Source: Nitratireductor arenosus (GTDB lineage Bacteria > Pseudomonadota > Alphaproteobacteria > Rhizobiales > Rhizobiaceae). Taken from it: DNA of 64,000 nt. Positions within the stretch are counted from its first letter, which is position 1. Each line of letters begins with the position of its first letter. Both the position numbers and the translations under genes were made by a program. The notes beneath the pieces are model-generated. The model saw nothing but the letters and a program-made list of their open reading frames with translations, ran no database searches and had not been told where the DNA came from. The stretch lies in contig NZ_WPHG01000007.1 of assembly GCF_009742725.1 (NCBI RefSeq), positions 1-64,000 of the forward strand, read 5' to 3'. Below, one piece after another: positions 18,432 through 30,453 of this stretch.

Positions 18432-20330
18432 TCAGTCCCCAAGGGCATCGATCTCGGGCGTGCGACGGCGCACGACGACACCCATTTCGTCGGTCTCGCG
18501 GGCGCGGCGCAACCGCTCCTCGGCCTCGGTTGCCTCGCGCTGGCGATCCCACATCGCCGCATATAGCCCGCCCGCGTCGAGCAAGGCGCGATGGGTGCCC
18601 CGTTCGGCGATCAGGCCCTCCTTGAGCACGATGATCTCGTCGGCGCCGATCACCGTCGACAGGCGATGGGCGATCACCAGCGTGGTGCGGCCCTGGCTGA
18701 CCAGATCGAGCGCGCTCTGGATTTCCTGCTCGGTATGGGTGTCGAGCGCGGAGGTCGCCTCGTCGAGGATCAGGATCGGCGGCGCCTTCAAAATCGTGCG
18801 GGCAATGGCCACACGCTGTTTTTCGCCGCCGGACAATTTTAGGCCACGCTCGCCGACCATGGCTTTGTAGCCGTCGGGCAATTGCCCGATGAAGCCGGAA
18901 ATCTGCGCCAGATCAGCGGCTTTGCGGACGTCCTCGTCGGTGGCGTCGACGCGGCCGTAGCGGATATTGTAGGCGATGGTGTCGTTGAACAGTACCGTGT
19001 CCTGCGGCACCATGCCGATCGCGGCCCTGAGACTTTTCTGCGTGACGTGGCGCACGTCCTGGCCGTCGATGGTGATGCGGCCTTCCTGGATGTCGTAGAA
19101 GCGGAACAGAAGCCGGGAAATGGTGGATTTTCCCGCTCCCGACGGGCCGACGATCGCCACCGTCTTGCCCGGCGGAACCTCAAAGCTGATGCCCTTGAGG
19201 ATCGGCCGGCTGGCGTCGTAGGAAAACCGCACGTCCTCGAAGCGGATCGCGCCCTGCCCGGGCACGAGGTCGGGCGCGCCGGGCCGGTCGCTGATTTCCT
19301 GCGGCACGTCGAGCAAGTCGAACATCTGCTCGATGTCGGTCAGCCCCTGCCGGATCTCGCGATAGATGAAGCCGATGAAGTTGAGCGGCACGGAAAGCTG
19401 CATCAGCATGGCGTTTACGAACACGAAATCGCCGATCGTGTGCGTGCCGGCCATCACTTCGCGCGCCGACATCACCATGATGGCGGTCATCCCGACGCCG
19501 AAGATCGCGCCCTGGCCGAAATTCAGCCAGCCGAGCGAGGTCCAGGTCTTGGTCGCCGCACTTTCGTAGCGTTCCATCGACCGGTCGAAACGGCGCGCCT
19601 CCATGGCCTCGTTGTTGAAATATTTGACGGTCTCGAAATTCAGCAGCGAATCGACCGCCTTGGTGTTGGCGTCGGTATCGGAATCGTTCATCTCCTTGCG
19701 GATGGCGATGCGCCAGTCGCTGGCGCGCACCGTGAACCAGGTATAGGCCCACACCGTCGCGGCGATTACCGCGAGATAGGTAAGGCCGTAGAAGAAGCCG
19801 AACACCACCGCCACCAGGGCGAATTCGAAGATGGTCGGCACCGTGTTGAGGATGGTGAAGCGCACGATCGTCTCGATGCCCTTGACGCCGCGCTCGATGA
19901 CGCGCGACAGGCCGCCGGTCCGGCGCTCCAGGTGAAAGCGAAGCGACAACGCATGCAGGTGCACGAAGGTCCTGTAGGCGAGCTGGCGCACGGCATGCTG
20001 GCCGACCCTTGCAAACAGCGCGTCGCGGAGCTGGTTGAAGCCCCATTGCACCAGCCGCACGACGTTGTAGGCGACGACCAGCATTACCGGCGCAAGCAGA
20101 AACGCCGGCAGGTAGGGTTGCGCGGCGCCGTCGTCAGCGAGGGCGTCGGTGGCCCATTTGAAGAAGAACGGCACCATGAGCAGCACGAGCTTGGCCGCGA
20201 CGAGGAAAAAGCTCGCCCATATCACCCGCAACTTCAGATCCGCGCGATCGGCCGGCCACATATAGGGCCATAGATTGCGCAGGGTCTTCAGCGTGGCGCC
20301 GGAATCGGCGGAAACGGTTTTGTCGGCCAA
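18432..20330 (-). CDS. Atm1-type ABC exporter (half-transporter)
   Basis: The 632-aa protein is a homodimeric ABC half-transporter: six-helix membrane domain (about 40-320) then an ATPase domain with Walker A GPSGAGKST, signature LSGGEKQR and Walker B ILILDEATSALD. The sequences NNEAMEARRFDRSMERYE and FETVKYFNNE match the Atm1/HMT1 (heavy-metal tolerance) group, which export glutathione-linked sulfur or metal conjugates. Its gene follows an ArsR regulator by 37 nt, consistent with metal control. Heavy metal versus Fe-S role cannot be separated from sequence. Confidence 0.88.
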   Translation of the reverse strand: MADKTVSADSGATLKTLRNLWPYMWPADRADLKLRVIWASFFLVAAKLVLLMVPFFFKWATDALADDGAAQPYLPAFLLAPVMLVVAYNVVRLVQWGFNQLRDALFARVGQHAVRQLAYRTFVHLHALSLRFHLERRTGGLSRVIERGVKGIETIVRFTILNTVPTIFEFALVAVVFGFFYGLTYLAVIAATVWAYTWFTVRASDWRIAIRKEMNDSDTDANTKAVDSLLNFETVKYFNNEAMEARRFDRSMERYESAATKTWTSLGWLNFGQGAIFGVGMTAIMVMSAREVMAGTHTIGDFVFVNAMLMQLSVPLNFIGFIYREIRQGLTDIEQMFDLLDVPQEISDRPGAPDLVPGQGAIRFEDVRFSYDASRPILKGISFEVPPGKTVAIVGPSGAGKSTISRLLFRFYDIQEGRITIDGQDVRHVTQKSLRAAIGMVPQDTVLFNDTIAYNIRYGRVDATDEDVRKAADLAQISGFIGQLPDGYKAMVGERGLKLSGGEKQRVAIARTILKAPPILILDEATSALDTHTEQEIQSALDLVSQGRTTLVIAHRLSTVIGADEIIVLKEGLIAERGTHRALLDAGGLYAAMWDRQREATEAEERLRRARETDEMGVVVRRRTPEIDALGD

Positions 20331-20367
20331 TCAAGGCTCCCTGGATGGATTGACTGTCACGTCGGTG

Positions 20368-20694
20368 TCAGACGTGGCAACAGGACAGAAAGGTCGACAC
20401 CTGTTCTTCAAGGCGCGCCACCGCCTCGCGGTCGACCATGTAGCGCGAGCGTCGATTTTCCGGCCGGTAATGCACCAGGCCGGCATCGACCAGGACTTTG
20501 AGATGTTGCGAGACCGTCGACTGCGCCAGTTCGAACGTGTCGACGATCTCGCGACAACAGCAGGCGTCCCGACGGGCCAGATGGCACAGAATGCGCAGCC
20601 TCGCGGGATGCGCCAGAGCCGCGAAACCGGCAGCGAGGACAGGCAGATCGGTCGCCGCGCCGGCGGTCTTGCTGGGGATATCGACGTTATTCAT
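20368..20694 (-). CDS. ArsR/SmtB family metal-sensing repressor
   Basis: The 108-aa winged-helix repressor has the recognition segment FELAQSTVSQHLKVL and LVHYRPENRRSRYMVD wing. A run of three cysteines (C45-47, in RDACCCREIV) sits in the position where ArsR proteins carry their alpha-3 metal site, with C37 nearby, and a C-terminal CC pair (C105, C106 in LSCCHV) could complete an unusual site. It is the first gene before the Atm1-type exporter. The ATG lies inside an inverted repeat and shows no ribosome site, so the message may be leaderless or the start differently placed. Confidence 0.88.
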   Translation of the reverse strand: MNNVDIPSKTAGAATDLPVLAAGFAALAHPARLRILCHLARRDACCCREIVDTFELAQSTVSQHLKVLVDAGLVHYRPENRRSRYMVDREAVARLEEQVSTFLSCCHV

Positions 20695-20719
20695 CGTACA
20701 TCGACGATAAACGATGAAT
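20689..20719 (-). promoter_or_regulatory. Inverted repeat, putative ArsR operator
   Basis: ATTCATCGT (20689-20697) and ACGATGAAT (20711-20719) are perfect inverted arms separated by 13 nt; a smaller dyad, ATCGT-N6-ACGAT, lies within (20693-20708). The arsR start codon (complement of 20692-20694) is part of the first arm, so repressor binding would block the gene directly. Autoregulation with the downstream exporter is inferred. Confidence 0.65.
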
Positions 20720-20751
20720 GCGACCCGCGCAAGTCTCGGGCAAATGGGATC

Positions 20752-22521
20752 TTATTCGACGGCGGTCGTCGCCTCGCTGGCGGCCCCGATCGTGGTCATC
20801 TGATCCTCAAGCGCCCGCATGTCGGCCTCCTCACCGTCATCCGAGGTGTCGGGAACACGGAACACCTGCCCCGGCCAGATCCGATCCGGATCCTCGATCT
20901 GGTCCTCATTGGCGAGATAAATCGTGGAATAGCGCACGCCACGGCCATAGACCCGTCGCGATATGCGCCACAGCGTATCGCCCCGGCGGATAATCACCGC
21001 GCTCTGCACGGACTGCAACTTCGGTGCCAGCACCTCCGCGACCGCGGTTGCCGCCGGCTCGGCACGCGCCGCGACGACCGCTTCCCCGGAGTCTCCGGCC
21101 TGATCCCTGCCGGTCTCGCCGGCGGCGGGCGGCGTGGTTTCGGCGCTCACCTGCGGCCGTTTTGCCGGCAGGTCGGCGGACATCTCTTCGGCGGGCGCCT
21201 CCTCGGCCCTGACCGTCTCTACCGTCCCCTCGGGCGCCGACGGCGGCGGCGCGACGGCGGCGACGGTCTCGCCCGGCTCGCGCTGGAACGGCACGGCCGC
21301 GCGGGCCACGACCTTGCGGCCGCCATCGTCGAGCAGATCGGCACGCACAATATAGTCGCCGACCGGCAAATCGCGCTCGGTCTCGATCAGGAACCGGCCG
21401 GAAGCGGCGACCTGCGCCTCGCCGAGCAGGATCGCGTTGGCATAAACCCTGACGGTCATGCCGGACGCACCGGTGCCGGCCACGAAGACCTGGCGGCCCT
21501 CGATCTCGACAGCCTCGACGCGCACGCGCGGCGAGGCTTTTTCAGCTGGCTTCGACGCCTTGTCCGGCTGCGGTTCCTCCGGCCGCGGCGCGACCACCGC
21601 CTCGGAGGCGTCGGAGCCTTCCGGCGCCGCTGGACCAGGCTCGGCTGCCGCGATCCCGACCGGATCGTCTCCCGCTTCTTCAGACCGGTCGGCCTTGTCG
21701 GCCGGATCGACAGGCCTCGTATCGGGCAAATCTCGCGCGGCCGTGTCGACCGGCGCTGCGCGCGCCTCCGCCGTTTCAGGCAAATCTCGCGCAACCGTGT
21801 CGACCGGCGCGTCGACCTGCGCTTTTGACGCGGGCTGGTCGGACGCGGTTTCCTCAGCGTCCTCCTTCGGATCCTCGACGATCGTGCCGGAGTTAGCGAC
21901 ATCGGCCGCGGCCGCGTCGTCCTCAACCGCTGCGACTTCGGGCAAGGTGATCAGCTTGCTCGGCTTTCCCGGTTCCTCGACCAACGCCAGGACCTGACCT
22001 GATTCGGTCTCCGGCACCGCCACGACCGCGGTCTCGACGGAGGTCGCGACCACGTTGTCGGGCGTCGTGGAGCGCAGCACGATCTGATAGTTGCCGGGCT
22101 CGAGCGGGTCGTCGAGGATGACCGCGAAATCGCCTTCGGGGGTCGCGGTCGCCTTGGCGATCACACGCGTCCCGGTGATAATTTCAACCGACGCGTTCGG
22201 CGCGGCCTTGCCTGCAAGCACGACCGAACCGTCTGGCTCAACACGAACCAGATCGAAGCTTGGCGGCAGGATGTCTTTCTTTTCAGCGCCTTGCGTGTCG
22301 TCTTGGTTAACCGGCCCGACCGATGGACCGTCCTTGTCCGAGGTCGCCCGATCGGTGTTCCTGTCGGCCCTGATGGCGGCACCATCCTCCGGCAGGGCCG
22401 CGACCATCGCCGGCGGCTCTTTCAGCATGCCATCGAACGCGCCGCTTACATAAGCGGCCGAAACGGCAGCGGCCGACCCACCGGCCAGAAACAGAAGCGC
22501 CTTGAGCGGCGAAATCACCAT
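20752..22521 (-). CDS. LysM domain protein with Ig-like modules and acidic linker
   Basis: The 589-aa protein starts with an N-terminal membrane anchor (residues ~5-28), then two Ig-like/carbohydrate-style modules (about 85-165, RVEPDGSVVLAGKAAPNASV, and about 340-415, VEIEGRQVFVAGTGASGM), joined by a long Ala/Asp/Glu/Pro-rich linker with a duplicated PVDT-ARDLP unit, and ends with one LysM domain (about 508-559, RRGDTLWRISRRVYGRG to WPGQVFRVP) that binds peptidoglycan glycan chains. It probably spans the periplasm. Similar rhizobial proteins are annotated only as LysM proteins. It is divergent from the LOG gene. Confidence 0.85.
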   Translation of the reverse strand: MVISPLKALLFLAGGSAAAVSAAYVSGAFDGMLKEPPAMVAALPEDGAAIRADRNTDRATSDKDGPSVGPVNQDDTQGAEKKDILPPSFDLVRVEPDGSVVLAGKAAPNASVEIITGTRVIAKATATPEGDFAVILDDPLEPGNYQIVLRSTTPDNVVATSVETAVVAVPETESGQVLALVEEPGKPSKLITLPEVAAVEDDAAAADVANSGTIVEDPKEDAEETASDQPASKAQVDAPVDTVARDLPETAEARAAPVDTAARDLPDTRPVDPADKADRSEEAGDDPVGIAAAEPGPAAPEGSDASEAVVAPRPEEPQPDKASKPAEKASPRVRVEAVEIEGRQVFVAGTGASGMTVRVYANAILLGEAQVAASGRFLIETERDLPVGDYIVRADLLDDGGRKVVARAAVPFQREPGETVAAVAPPPSAPEGTVETVRAEEAPAEEMSADLPAKRPQVSAETTPPAAGETGRDQAGDSGEAVVAARAEPAATAVAEVLAPKLQSVQSAVIIRRGDTLWRISRRVYGRGVRYSTIYLANEDQIEDPDRIWPGQVFRVPDTSDDGEEADMRALEDQMTTIGAASEATTAVE

Positions 22522-22636
22522 TTTGAGAGCAGTCCTTTGCCGATTAGGGACGATTTATCCTGTTTTGCGTGGTGCGACAAGAAAAACGGCATCCGGCACT
22601 TGACCCGCAAAGTCAGGGGGACCACCAATCGCGACT

Positions 22637-23245
22637 ATGAAAAGAATCCACTCGATCTGTGTCTATTGCGGTTCATCTCCAGGTAGCTCCGCCCGCTATG
22701 TCGATGCCGGCAGGGCGCTCGGCGCGGCCATCGCGAGGGCCGGCCTGCGCCTGATCTATGGCGGCGGCGCCAAAGGCGTCATGGGCGCGGTCGCGACCGG
22801 CGCCATGGGCGCCGGCGGCAAGGTGACCGGCATCATTCCGCGCTTCCTCATGAACAAGGAGGCCACCGAAGACGCCCTTGCCCAACTCGACGAACTCGTC
22901 ACCACCGAGGACATGCATCAGCGCAAACACATCATGTTCGAAAAATCAGACGCTTTCGTGGCGTTGCCCGGCGGCATCGGCACGCTGGAGGAAATCGTCG
23001 AGATCATGACCTGGGCCCAGCTCGGACGCCATTCCAAGCCAATCGTCTTCGCCAATCTGGACGGGTTCTGGGACCCGATGCTGGCGCTGCTCGAGCACAT
23101 GCGCGCCGAAGGCTTCGTTCACACCGGCGACCGCGTGCGCCCGCTGGTCATCGACCGTCCGGAGGAGATCGTCTCGACGCTGATCGCCGACGCACGCCCG
23201 CGCCACGACATGACCGGCGACCGGCAGGTGATCAACAGGCTTTAG
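22637..23245 (+). CDS. LOG family nucleoside 5'-monophosphate phosphoribohydrolase
   Basis: The 202-aa Rossmann-fold protein has the family motif PGGIGTLEE (in ALPGGIGTLEEIVE) and the upstream arginine/lysine loop. LOG enzymes release bases from nucleoside monophosphates, including cytokinin riboside 5'-phosphates; in bacteria many are general AMP-type phosphoribohydrolases. In plant-associated bacteria cytokinin activation has been proposed, but sequence alone cannot decide. It faces the LysM gene divergently and converges on rarD with a 63-nt gap and no clear terminator. Confidence 0.88.
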   Translation: MKRIHSICVYCGSSPGSSARYVDAGRALGAAIARAGLRLIYGGGAKGVMGAVATGAMGAGGKVTGIIPRFLMNKEATEDALAQLDELVTTEDMHQRKHIMFEKSDAFVALPGGIGTLEEIVEIMTWAQLGRHSKPIVFANLDGFWDPMLALLEHMRAEGFVHTGDRVRPLVIDRPEEIVSTLIADARPRHDMTGDRQVINRL

Positions 23246-23308
23246 AGCCATTCATCTCGACACTGCACGATCTCTGGATCCGGGCGCGGCTCCGAGCTGG
23301 GCGTGGGC

Positions 23309-24214
23309 CTACGCTGACGCGCCGCGATCCCGGTACATAGACCAACTGTAAAGGGCCAGCGCGATCCAGATCAAGCCGAAGGCCAGCAGGCGCGTTTCGC
23401 CAAACGGCTCGCCGAACACAAAGACCGCAAGCAGGAAAATCATGCTCGGGGCGATATATTGCATGATGCCGATGGTCGACAGCCGCAACAGCTTGGCGCC
23501 GAAACCATAAAGCATCAGCGGCCCGGCCGTGACCACCCCGCATCCAACAAGCAGCAGCATATCCGCCGGCCCGGACAGCACGAAATGCCCCTCGCCCCGC
23601 ATGCCCAGCCAGAGGACATAGCCGAGCGCGGGCAGGCACAGCACCATCACCTCGAGGAAAAAACCCTGGCTCGGCCCGATCGGTAGCGTCTTGCGGAAGA
23701 AGCCGTAGACGGCGAAGGAAAAGGCCAGCACCAGCGACACCCAGGGCAGACCGCCGGCCGTAATCGTCAACAGCGCGACAGCGATCGCGGCCAGCGCGAC
23801 TGCCACCATCTGCAGGCGCGAAAGCTTCTCCTTCAGGAACACGGCTCCCATCAGCACGCTGACCAGCGGATTGATGTAGTAGCCGAACGAGGCCTCGACC
23901 GTTCGTTCGGCCGCGATCGCCCAGACATAAACACCCCAATTGATCGAGATCAGGGCCGCGGTGAGCGCGGCCATGGCGAGCGTGCGCGGCGACCGCAGAG
24001 CGGATTTCACATCGCCGGTCCGGCCGAGCAGGATCAGCACCACGCCGGCGAACGGTACCGACCAGACGATACGATGCGCCAGTACCTCGACGGCCGGGAT
24101 ATGCCCCACCAGCTTCAGATAGAGCGGCAGGAGCCCCCACAACAGATATGCGGAAAGGGCGAAGGCGAAGCCGCGCGCGGCGGCGTTTTCGGCCGGAGCC
24201 GTGTCGGCTGTCAT
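23309..24214 (-). CDS. rarD: EamA family transporter RarD
   Basis: The 301-aa protein has about ten hydrophobic helices in two repeated EamA halves and RarD-type sequences (LSAYLLWGLLPLYLKL, FGYYINPLVSVLMGAVFLKE, MQYIAPSMIFLLAVFVFGEPF). RarD members are DMT-superfamily exporters with unsettled substrates (chloramphenicol sensitivity in E. coli relatives). ATG 24214 is preferred; an in-frame ATG at 24250 has no better ribosome site. It lies 76 nt after citramalate synthase and is probably last in the cysS-to-rarD run. Confidence 0.85.
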   Translation of the reverse strand: MTADTAPAENAAARGFAFALSAYLLWGLLPLYLKLVGHIPAVEVLAHRIVWSVPFAGVVLILLGRTGDVKSALRSPRTLAMAALTAALISINWGVYVWAIAAERTVEASFGYYINPLVSVLMGAVFLKEKLSRLQMVAVALAAIAVALLTITAGGLPWVSLVLAFSFAVYGFFRKTLPIGPSQGFFLEVMVLCLPALGYVLWLGMRGEGHFVLSGPADMLLLVGCGVVTAGPLMLYGFGAKLLRLSTIGIMQYIAPSMIFLLAVFVFGEPFGETRLLAFGLIWIALALYSWSMYRDRGASA

Positions 24215-24290
24215 GGCCGTGCTATGCGCCCTGACCCGGCATCCGGTCAACGGCGTGACCGCATGGCTCAGTAGTGAACCCGGTTCTGGC

Positions 24291-25907
<1,617 letters not shown>

Positions 25908-25944
25908 GTCAGCTATCCGAAAGAGCTCCGCACGGCGCGCGGCG

Positions 25945-27367
<1,423 letters not shown>

Positions 27368-27371
<4 letters not shown>

Positions 27372-27856
27372 TTGTCCTCCGGCGGCCAGGTTTCGGTGTC
27401 ATGGTCGGGATGCTGGTGATTGGAGGCTCGGATCGTCTCCATTTCCTCGGCCGTGAAGTCGTCATCCGTGATTTTCTGATGCAGGTCCGGCCATGGAGCG
27501 ACGAAGGGAAGTCGAGATTCGACCGAGTCTTCGGAGACCGGCCTGTAACGCGATGGATCGTCGAGGCTGCCGAGCGTGACAAGCATATGGCTGGTCGCGA
27601 CCGCATCGAAGAAAAGCGGCGTGCCGCATTTTTGGCAGAAGCCGCGCCGAACGATGTCGGAGGAATGAAACCAGGCGGGCCGGCCACGTGTCATGACGAC
27701 CTTTTCGCGGGGCGCCCAGGCCAACGGCATGAAATAATTGCCCGCCGCTTTCTGACACATGCGGCAGTGACAAAGATGCGGGTTGGACAAGACCACATCG
27801 ACCCGGTAGCGCACGGCGCCGCACTGGCAGCCGCCGGTGATCGTCTTCGTCGTCAT
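27368..27856 (-). CDS. GFA family (CENP-V-like zinc fold) protein, copy 2
   Basis: The 162-aa protein has the same zinc motifs (CQCGAVRY, CHCRMCQK, FCQKCGTPL) and the same C-terminal [12 protein letters not shown]. It differs most in the middle: an APREKVVMTRGRP stretch replaces the sequence of copies 1 and 3, and the C-terminal half (LFFDAVATSHMLVT) diverges, so the binding pocket may differ. Overlaps copy 3 and copy 1 by four bases each (ATGA). Confidence 0.9.
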
Positions 27857-28347
27857 GGCGTTTCCTCCTGTGGCGGCCAGGTGTCGGTGTCGTGGTCAGG
27901 ATGCTGGAAGGAGTGGATCTCGCGGAGGAAATCGCCGGCCGCTTCGTCTTCAAGCGTCGTGTGGCCGGGCAGGCCGTGAACGCCGTCGACATAAGGCAGC
28001 CTGGCCTCCACGCCCCATTGTACTACCGGCGCGATTTCATCTGGATGGTCGAAGGCGGCGATGGCGAGCGCCACGCCGTCCGGCGCCTCGTAGGTGAGCG
28101 GGGTGCCACATTTTTCGCAAAAGCCGCGCTGCACATGGTTGGAAGAGCGAAACCGTTTCGGTTCGGCACGGGTCCAGTCGAGCCGGGCGGTGCGCACGGA
28201 AACCAGCGGCAGGAAGAAATTGCCGGCCGCCTTCTGGCACATGCGGCAATGACACACGGACGCTTCGCCAAGCGCGCCCTCGACGCGAAAACGCACCGCG
28301 CCGCACTGGCAGCCGCCAGTATAGACCGGCTTGTTGTCGAGGCTCAT
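27853..28347 (-). CDS. GFA family (CENP-V-like zinc fold) protein, copy 3
   Basis: The 164-aa protein has CQCGAVRF, CHCRMCQK and FCEKCGTPL and the shared end QHPDHDTDTWPP. It is the first of the triplet, with a strong GAGGAGG ribosome site before the ATG, whereas copies 1 and 2 start in four-base overlaps; so one strong initiation site probably drives the whole set. It is closer to copy 1 than to copy 2. cysS ends 73 nt upstream. Function is unknown. Confidence 0.9.
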   Translation of the reverse strand: MSLDNKPVYTGGCQCGAVRFRVEGALGEASVCHCRMCQKAAGNFFLPLVSVRTARLDWTRAEPKRFRSSNHVQRGFCEKCGTPLTYEAPDGVALAIAAFDHPDEIAPVVQWGVEARLPYVDGVHGLPGHTTLEDEAAGDFLREIHSFQHPDHDTDTWPPQEETP

Positions 28348-28388
28348 CGCGGGCCTCCTCTGCGGATCGGCGCGGCCCTCGACCCCTC

Positions 28389-28400
28389 CCCCTCGAGGGG
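28389..28400. repeat. Short CCCCTCGAGGGG palindrome between cysS and the GFA genes
   Basis: A 12-bp perfect palindrome within CCCCTCCCC/GGGGAAGGG flanks. Similar C-rich/G-rich palindromes recur between genes in many alphaproteobacterial genomes as REP-like elements. On the minus strand it forms a small hairpin just after cysS and may mark a processing or partial termination site. Confidence 0.4.
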
Positions 28401-28420
28401 AAGGGAACGCGCGCGCGCCC

Positions 28421-29851
28421 TCACCGCTTCACCTCCCAGGTGGTGACGCGCTCGCCGGTCCCGGGATCCTTGCCGTCCTTCAACTGAATGCCCTTTGCCG
28501 CCAGTTCGTCGCGGATGCGGTCGGCCTCGGCCCAGTTCTTGTCGCGGATCAAGGCGAGGCGACGTTCGACGAATTGAGCGACGTCGATATCCGCCTCAAG
28601 GGTCGACAGATCGATGCCGATCAGCGCGCCGGCCGCAAAAAGCGTGTCCGGGGAAAGCTCCGAGGCGTTCATCAGCTTAAAATAGCCGGACAGATCGAGA
28701 TCGTCACAAAGCGCCTCAACGAACGGCGGCTCGACCTCGCCGCCGTGCGCATCCGCAACACGGCGACGCCATTTGGCGAGCAGGTTCTCCGCCTCCTCCA
28801 GCCTGCGCACGGAAAAATCGATCGGCTCGCGGTAATGGGTCATCAGCATGGCGAGCCGCAAGACCGCGCCCGGCCATTTGCGCCCGCCGAATTTTTCCGT
28901 GTGCAGCAGATCGTGGATGGTGACGAAATTGCCCTCCGACTTCGACATCTTGCGGCCCTCGACCTGCAGGAAGCCGTTATGCATCCAGTAATTCGCCATC
29001 GCCTGGGTGCCGTGGGCGCAGCGCGACTGGGCGATCTCGTTTTCGTGATGCGGGAAGATCAGGTCGAGCCCGCCGCCGTGAATGTCGAAGACCTCGCCCA
29101 GATAGGCCGCCGACATCGCCGAGCACTCGATGTGCCAGCCGGGCCGGCCGCGAATGGTCGTGCTTTTGCCGTCGATCACGAAGCTGGCGTCCCATCCGGG
29201 CTCGTCGCTGGAAGACTGTTTCCACAACACGAAATCGGCCGGGGTCTTCTTGTGCGCCTCGACCGCCACCCGGGCGCCGGCCTGCTGGTCCTCCAGCTTG
29301 CGCCGCGACAGGCGGCCATAGTCGGGCATGGAAGCGGTATCGAACAGGATTTCGCCTTCCGCCGCATAGGCATGACCGCGTTCGATGAGAGATTGAATCA
29401 GGCCGACCATGTCGGTCTTGCCGTCGTCGCGCGGTAGCACGAATTCGGTCGCGCGGGGCTCGAAATTCGGCTCGAGGCAGCCGAGCGCCTTCACGTCCTC
29501 ATGAAACTGGTCGGCCGTCTTGTGCGTCACCTTGCCGATCGCCTGATTGAGGCTCAGCCGGCCGGCGCGGATGTCGTCGCCGAAATCGCGCAAGGCGCGC
29601 GCGTTGATCTTGTCGTCGACGTCGGTGATGTTGCGCACATAGGTGACGTGGTCGGCGCCGTAGAGATGACGCAGCAGCCGGTACAAAACGTCGAAGACGA
29701 TGACGGGACGGGCATTGCCGATATGGGCGAAGTCGTAGACCGTCGGTCCGCACACATATACGCGCACGTTTTTGCGATCGACGGGGACGAAATCCTCCTT
29801 CTGTCGGCTCAGCGTGTTGTAGAGGCGAAGTCCGCGAAAGGCCTCAGACAT
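28421..29851 (-). CDS. cysS: Cysteine-tRNA ligase
   Basis: Class I aminoacyl-tRNA synthetase, 476 aa, charging tRNA-Cys. It has the HIGH-type motif AHIGNARPV after CGPTVYD, zinc-ligand cysteine and His positions ([22 protein letters not shown]), and the KMSKSEGNF loop. ATG 29851 is chosen because AAGGAAAAACGC precedes it; the frame opens five codons earlier without a site. A GC hairpin lies just upstream (29870-29892). Length is normal. Confidence 0.96.
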   Translation of the reverse strand: MSEAFRGLRLYNTLSRQKEDFVPVDRKNVRVYVCGPTVYDFAHIGNARPVIVFDVLYRLLRHLYGADHVTYVRNITDVDDKINARALRDFGDDIRAGRLSLNQAIGKVTHKTADQFHEDVKALGCLEPNFEPRATEFVLPRDDGKTDMVGLIQSLIERGHAYAAEGEILFDTASMPDYGRLSRRKLEDQQAGARVAVEAHKKTPADFVLWKQSSSDEPGWDASFVIDGKSTTIRGRPGWHIECSAMSAAYLGEVFDIHGGGLDLIFPHHENEIAQSRCAHGTQAMANYWMHNGFLQVEGRKMSKSEGNFVTIHDLLHTEKFGGRKWPGAVLRLAMLMTHYREPIDFSVRRLEEAENLLAKWRRRVADAHGGEVEPPFVEALCDDLDLSGYFKLMNASELSPDTLFAAGALIGIDLSTLEADIDVAQFVERRLALIRDKNWAEADRIRDELAAKGIQLKDGKDPGTGERVTTWEVKR

Positions 29852-30254
29852 GCGTTTTTCCTTCATCGCCGGCCGCCGGAACCGGCCGGCCGTTACCCGA
29901 AATCCGTCGCCCGCCGACTGGCCGGGGCGTTTTTCTCAACCGTGAAGAGGAACGAAAACGACCGGGCCAGCGGGGCGCTAGCCACAAATGCAGATGCCGG
30001 TAATGGCACGAAGCGTTTTCATGGCCGGCTTTATCGCCCCGGCGGAGCCGAGCGTCAAGGCGAATTGGCGTGCCGCGAGCGCCAGGCTTGTTGTCGGAAC
30101 GCAACAGTCGGCCCGGAAGAAACCCTCCGTTAAGCGGAATCGCCGCACCCTACGGAACGGACGGGCAACCGCCATGTTTCGGTCGCAATCGACGATCAAG
30201 TGGCCGCCCGTTCAGCGGTCGCCGCGAACGAGAACGAGACGGGTTCAAAACGCC
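29852..30254. other. Gene-free 400-nt region upstream of cysS
   Basis: No convincing gene is visible. Near cysS an imperfect hairpin CGGCCGCCGG / CCGGCCGGCCG (29870-29892) lies in the leader of the minus-strand gene. The rest is GC-rich with no clear sigma-70 boxes or riboswitch motif that I recognise. The plus-strand side forms the upstream region of the 55-aa reading frame. Confidence 0.5.
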
Positions 30255-30422
30255 ATGCCACGCACCACGATCGAAGCCGAACGCGAACGCCAACGCGCCG
30301 AGGATCAAGCACTCACCAACAAGTACCGCGCCATCGGGCCGGCGGCCATCCTGGCGGCGCTGGTCTGCCTGAAGGCGAAAGAAAACAACGGCGTTGCGGC
30401 GCAAGGCGGCCGGACGACGTAG
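30255..30422 (+). CDS. Small protein, 55 aa, unknown
   Basis: A short open frame starting MPRTTIEAERERQRAEDQ has a charged helical N-terminus and a hydrophobic segment (YRAIGPAAILAALVCL, about residues 27-42), then a polar end. It looks like a small membrane-associated or helix-helix protein. The ribosome site is weak (GAGACGGG some 13 nt before). I keep it because its composition differs from the arginine-rich shadow frames around it; a larger frame from 29988 is not supported. Confidence 0.4.
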   Translation: MPRTTIEAERERQRAEDQALTNKYRAIGPAAILAALVCLKAKENNGVAAQGGRTT

Positions 30423-30453
30423 CCGCGCGCCACGGCGCCTTGCGGGGACGCCG

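Noticed and set aside
18882-20273. Plus-strand open frame of 463 codons opposite the ABC exporter gene
   Set aside because: High-GC shadow of the exporter: His/Arg/Asp-rich, no domain, lies wholly inside a gene with clear Walker motifs on the other strand.
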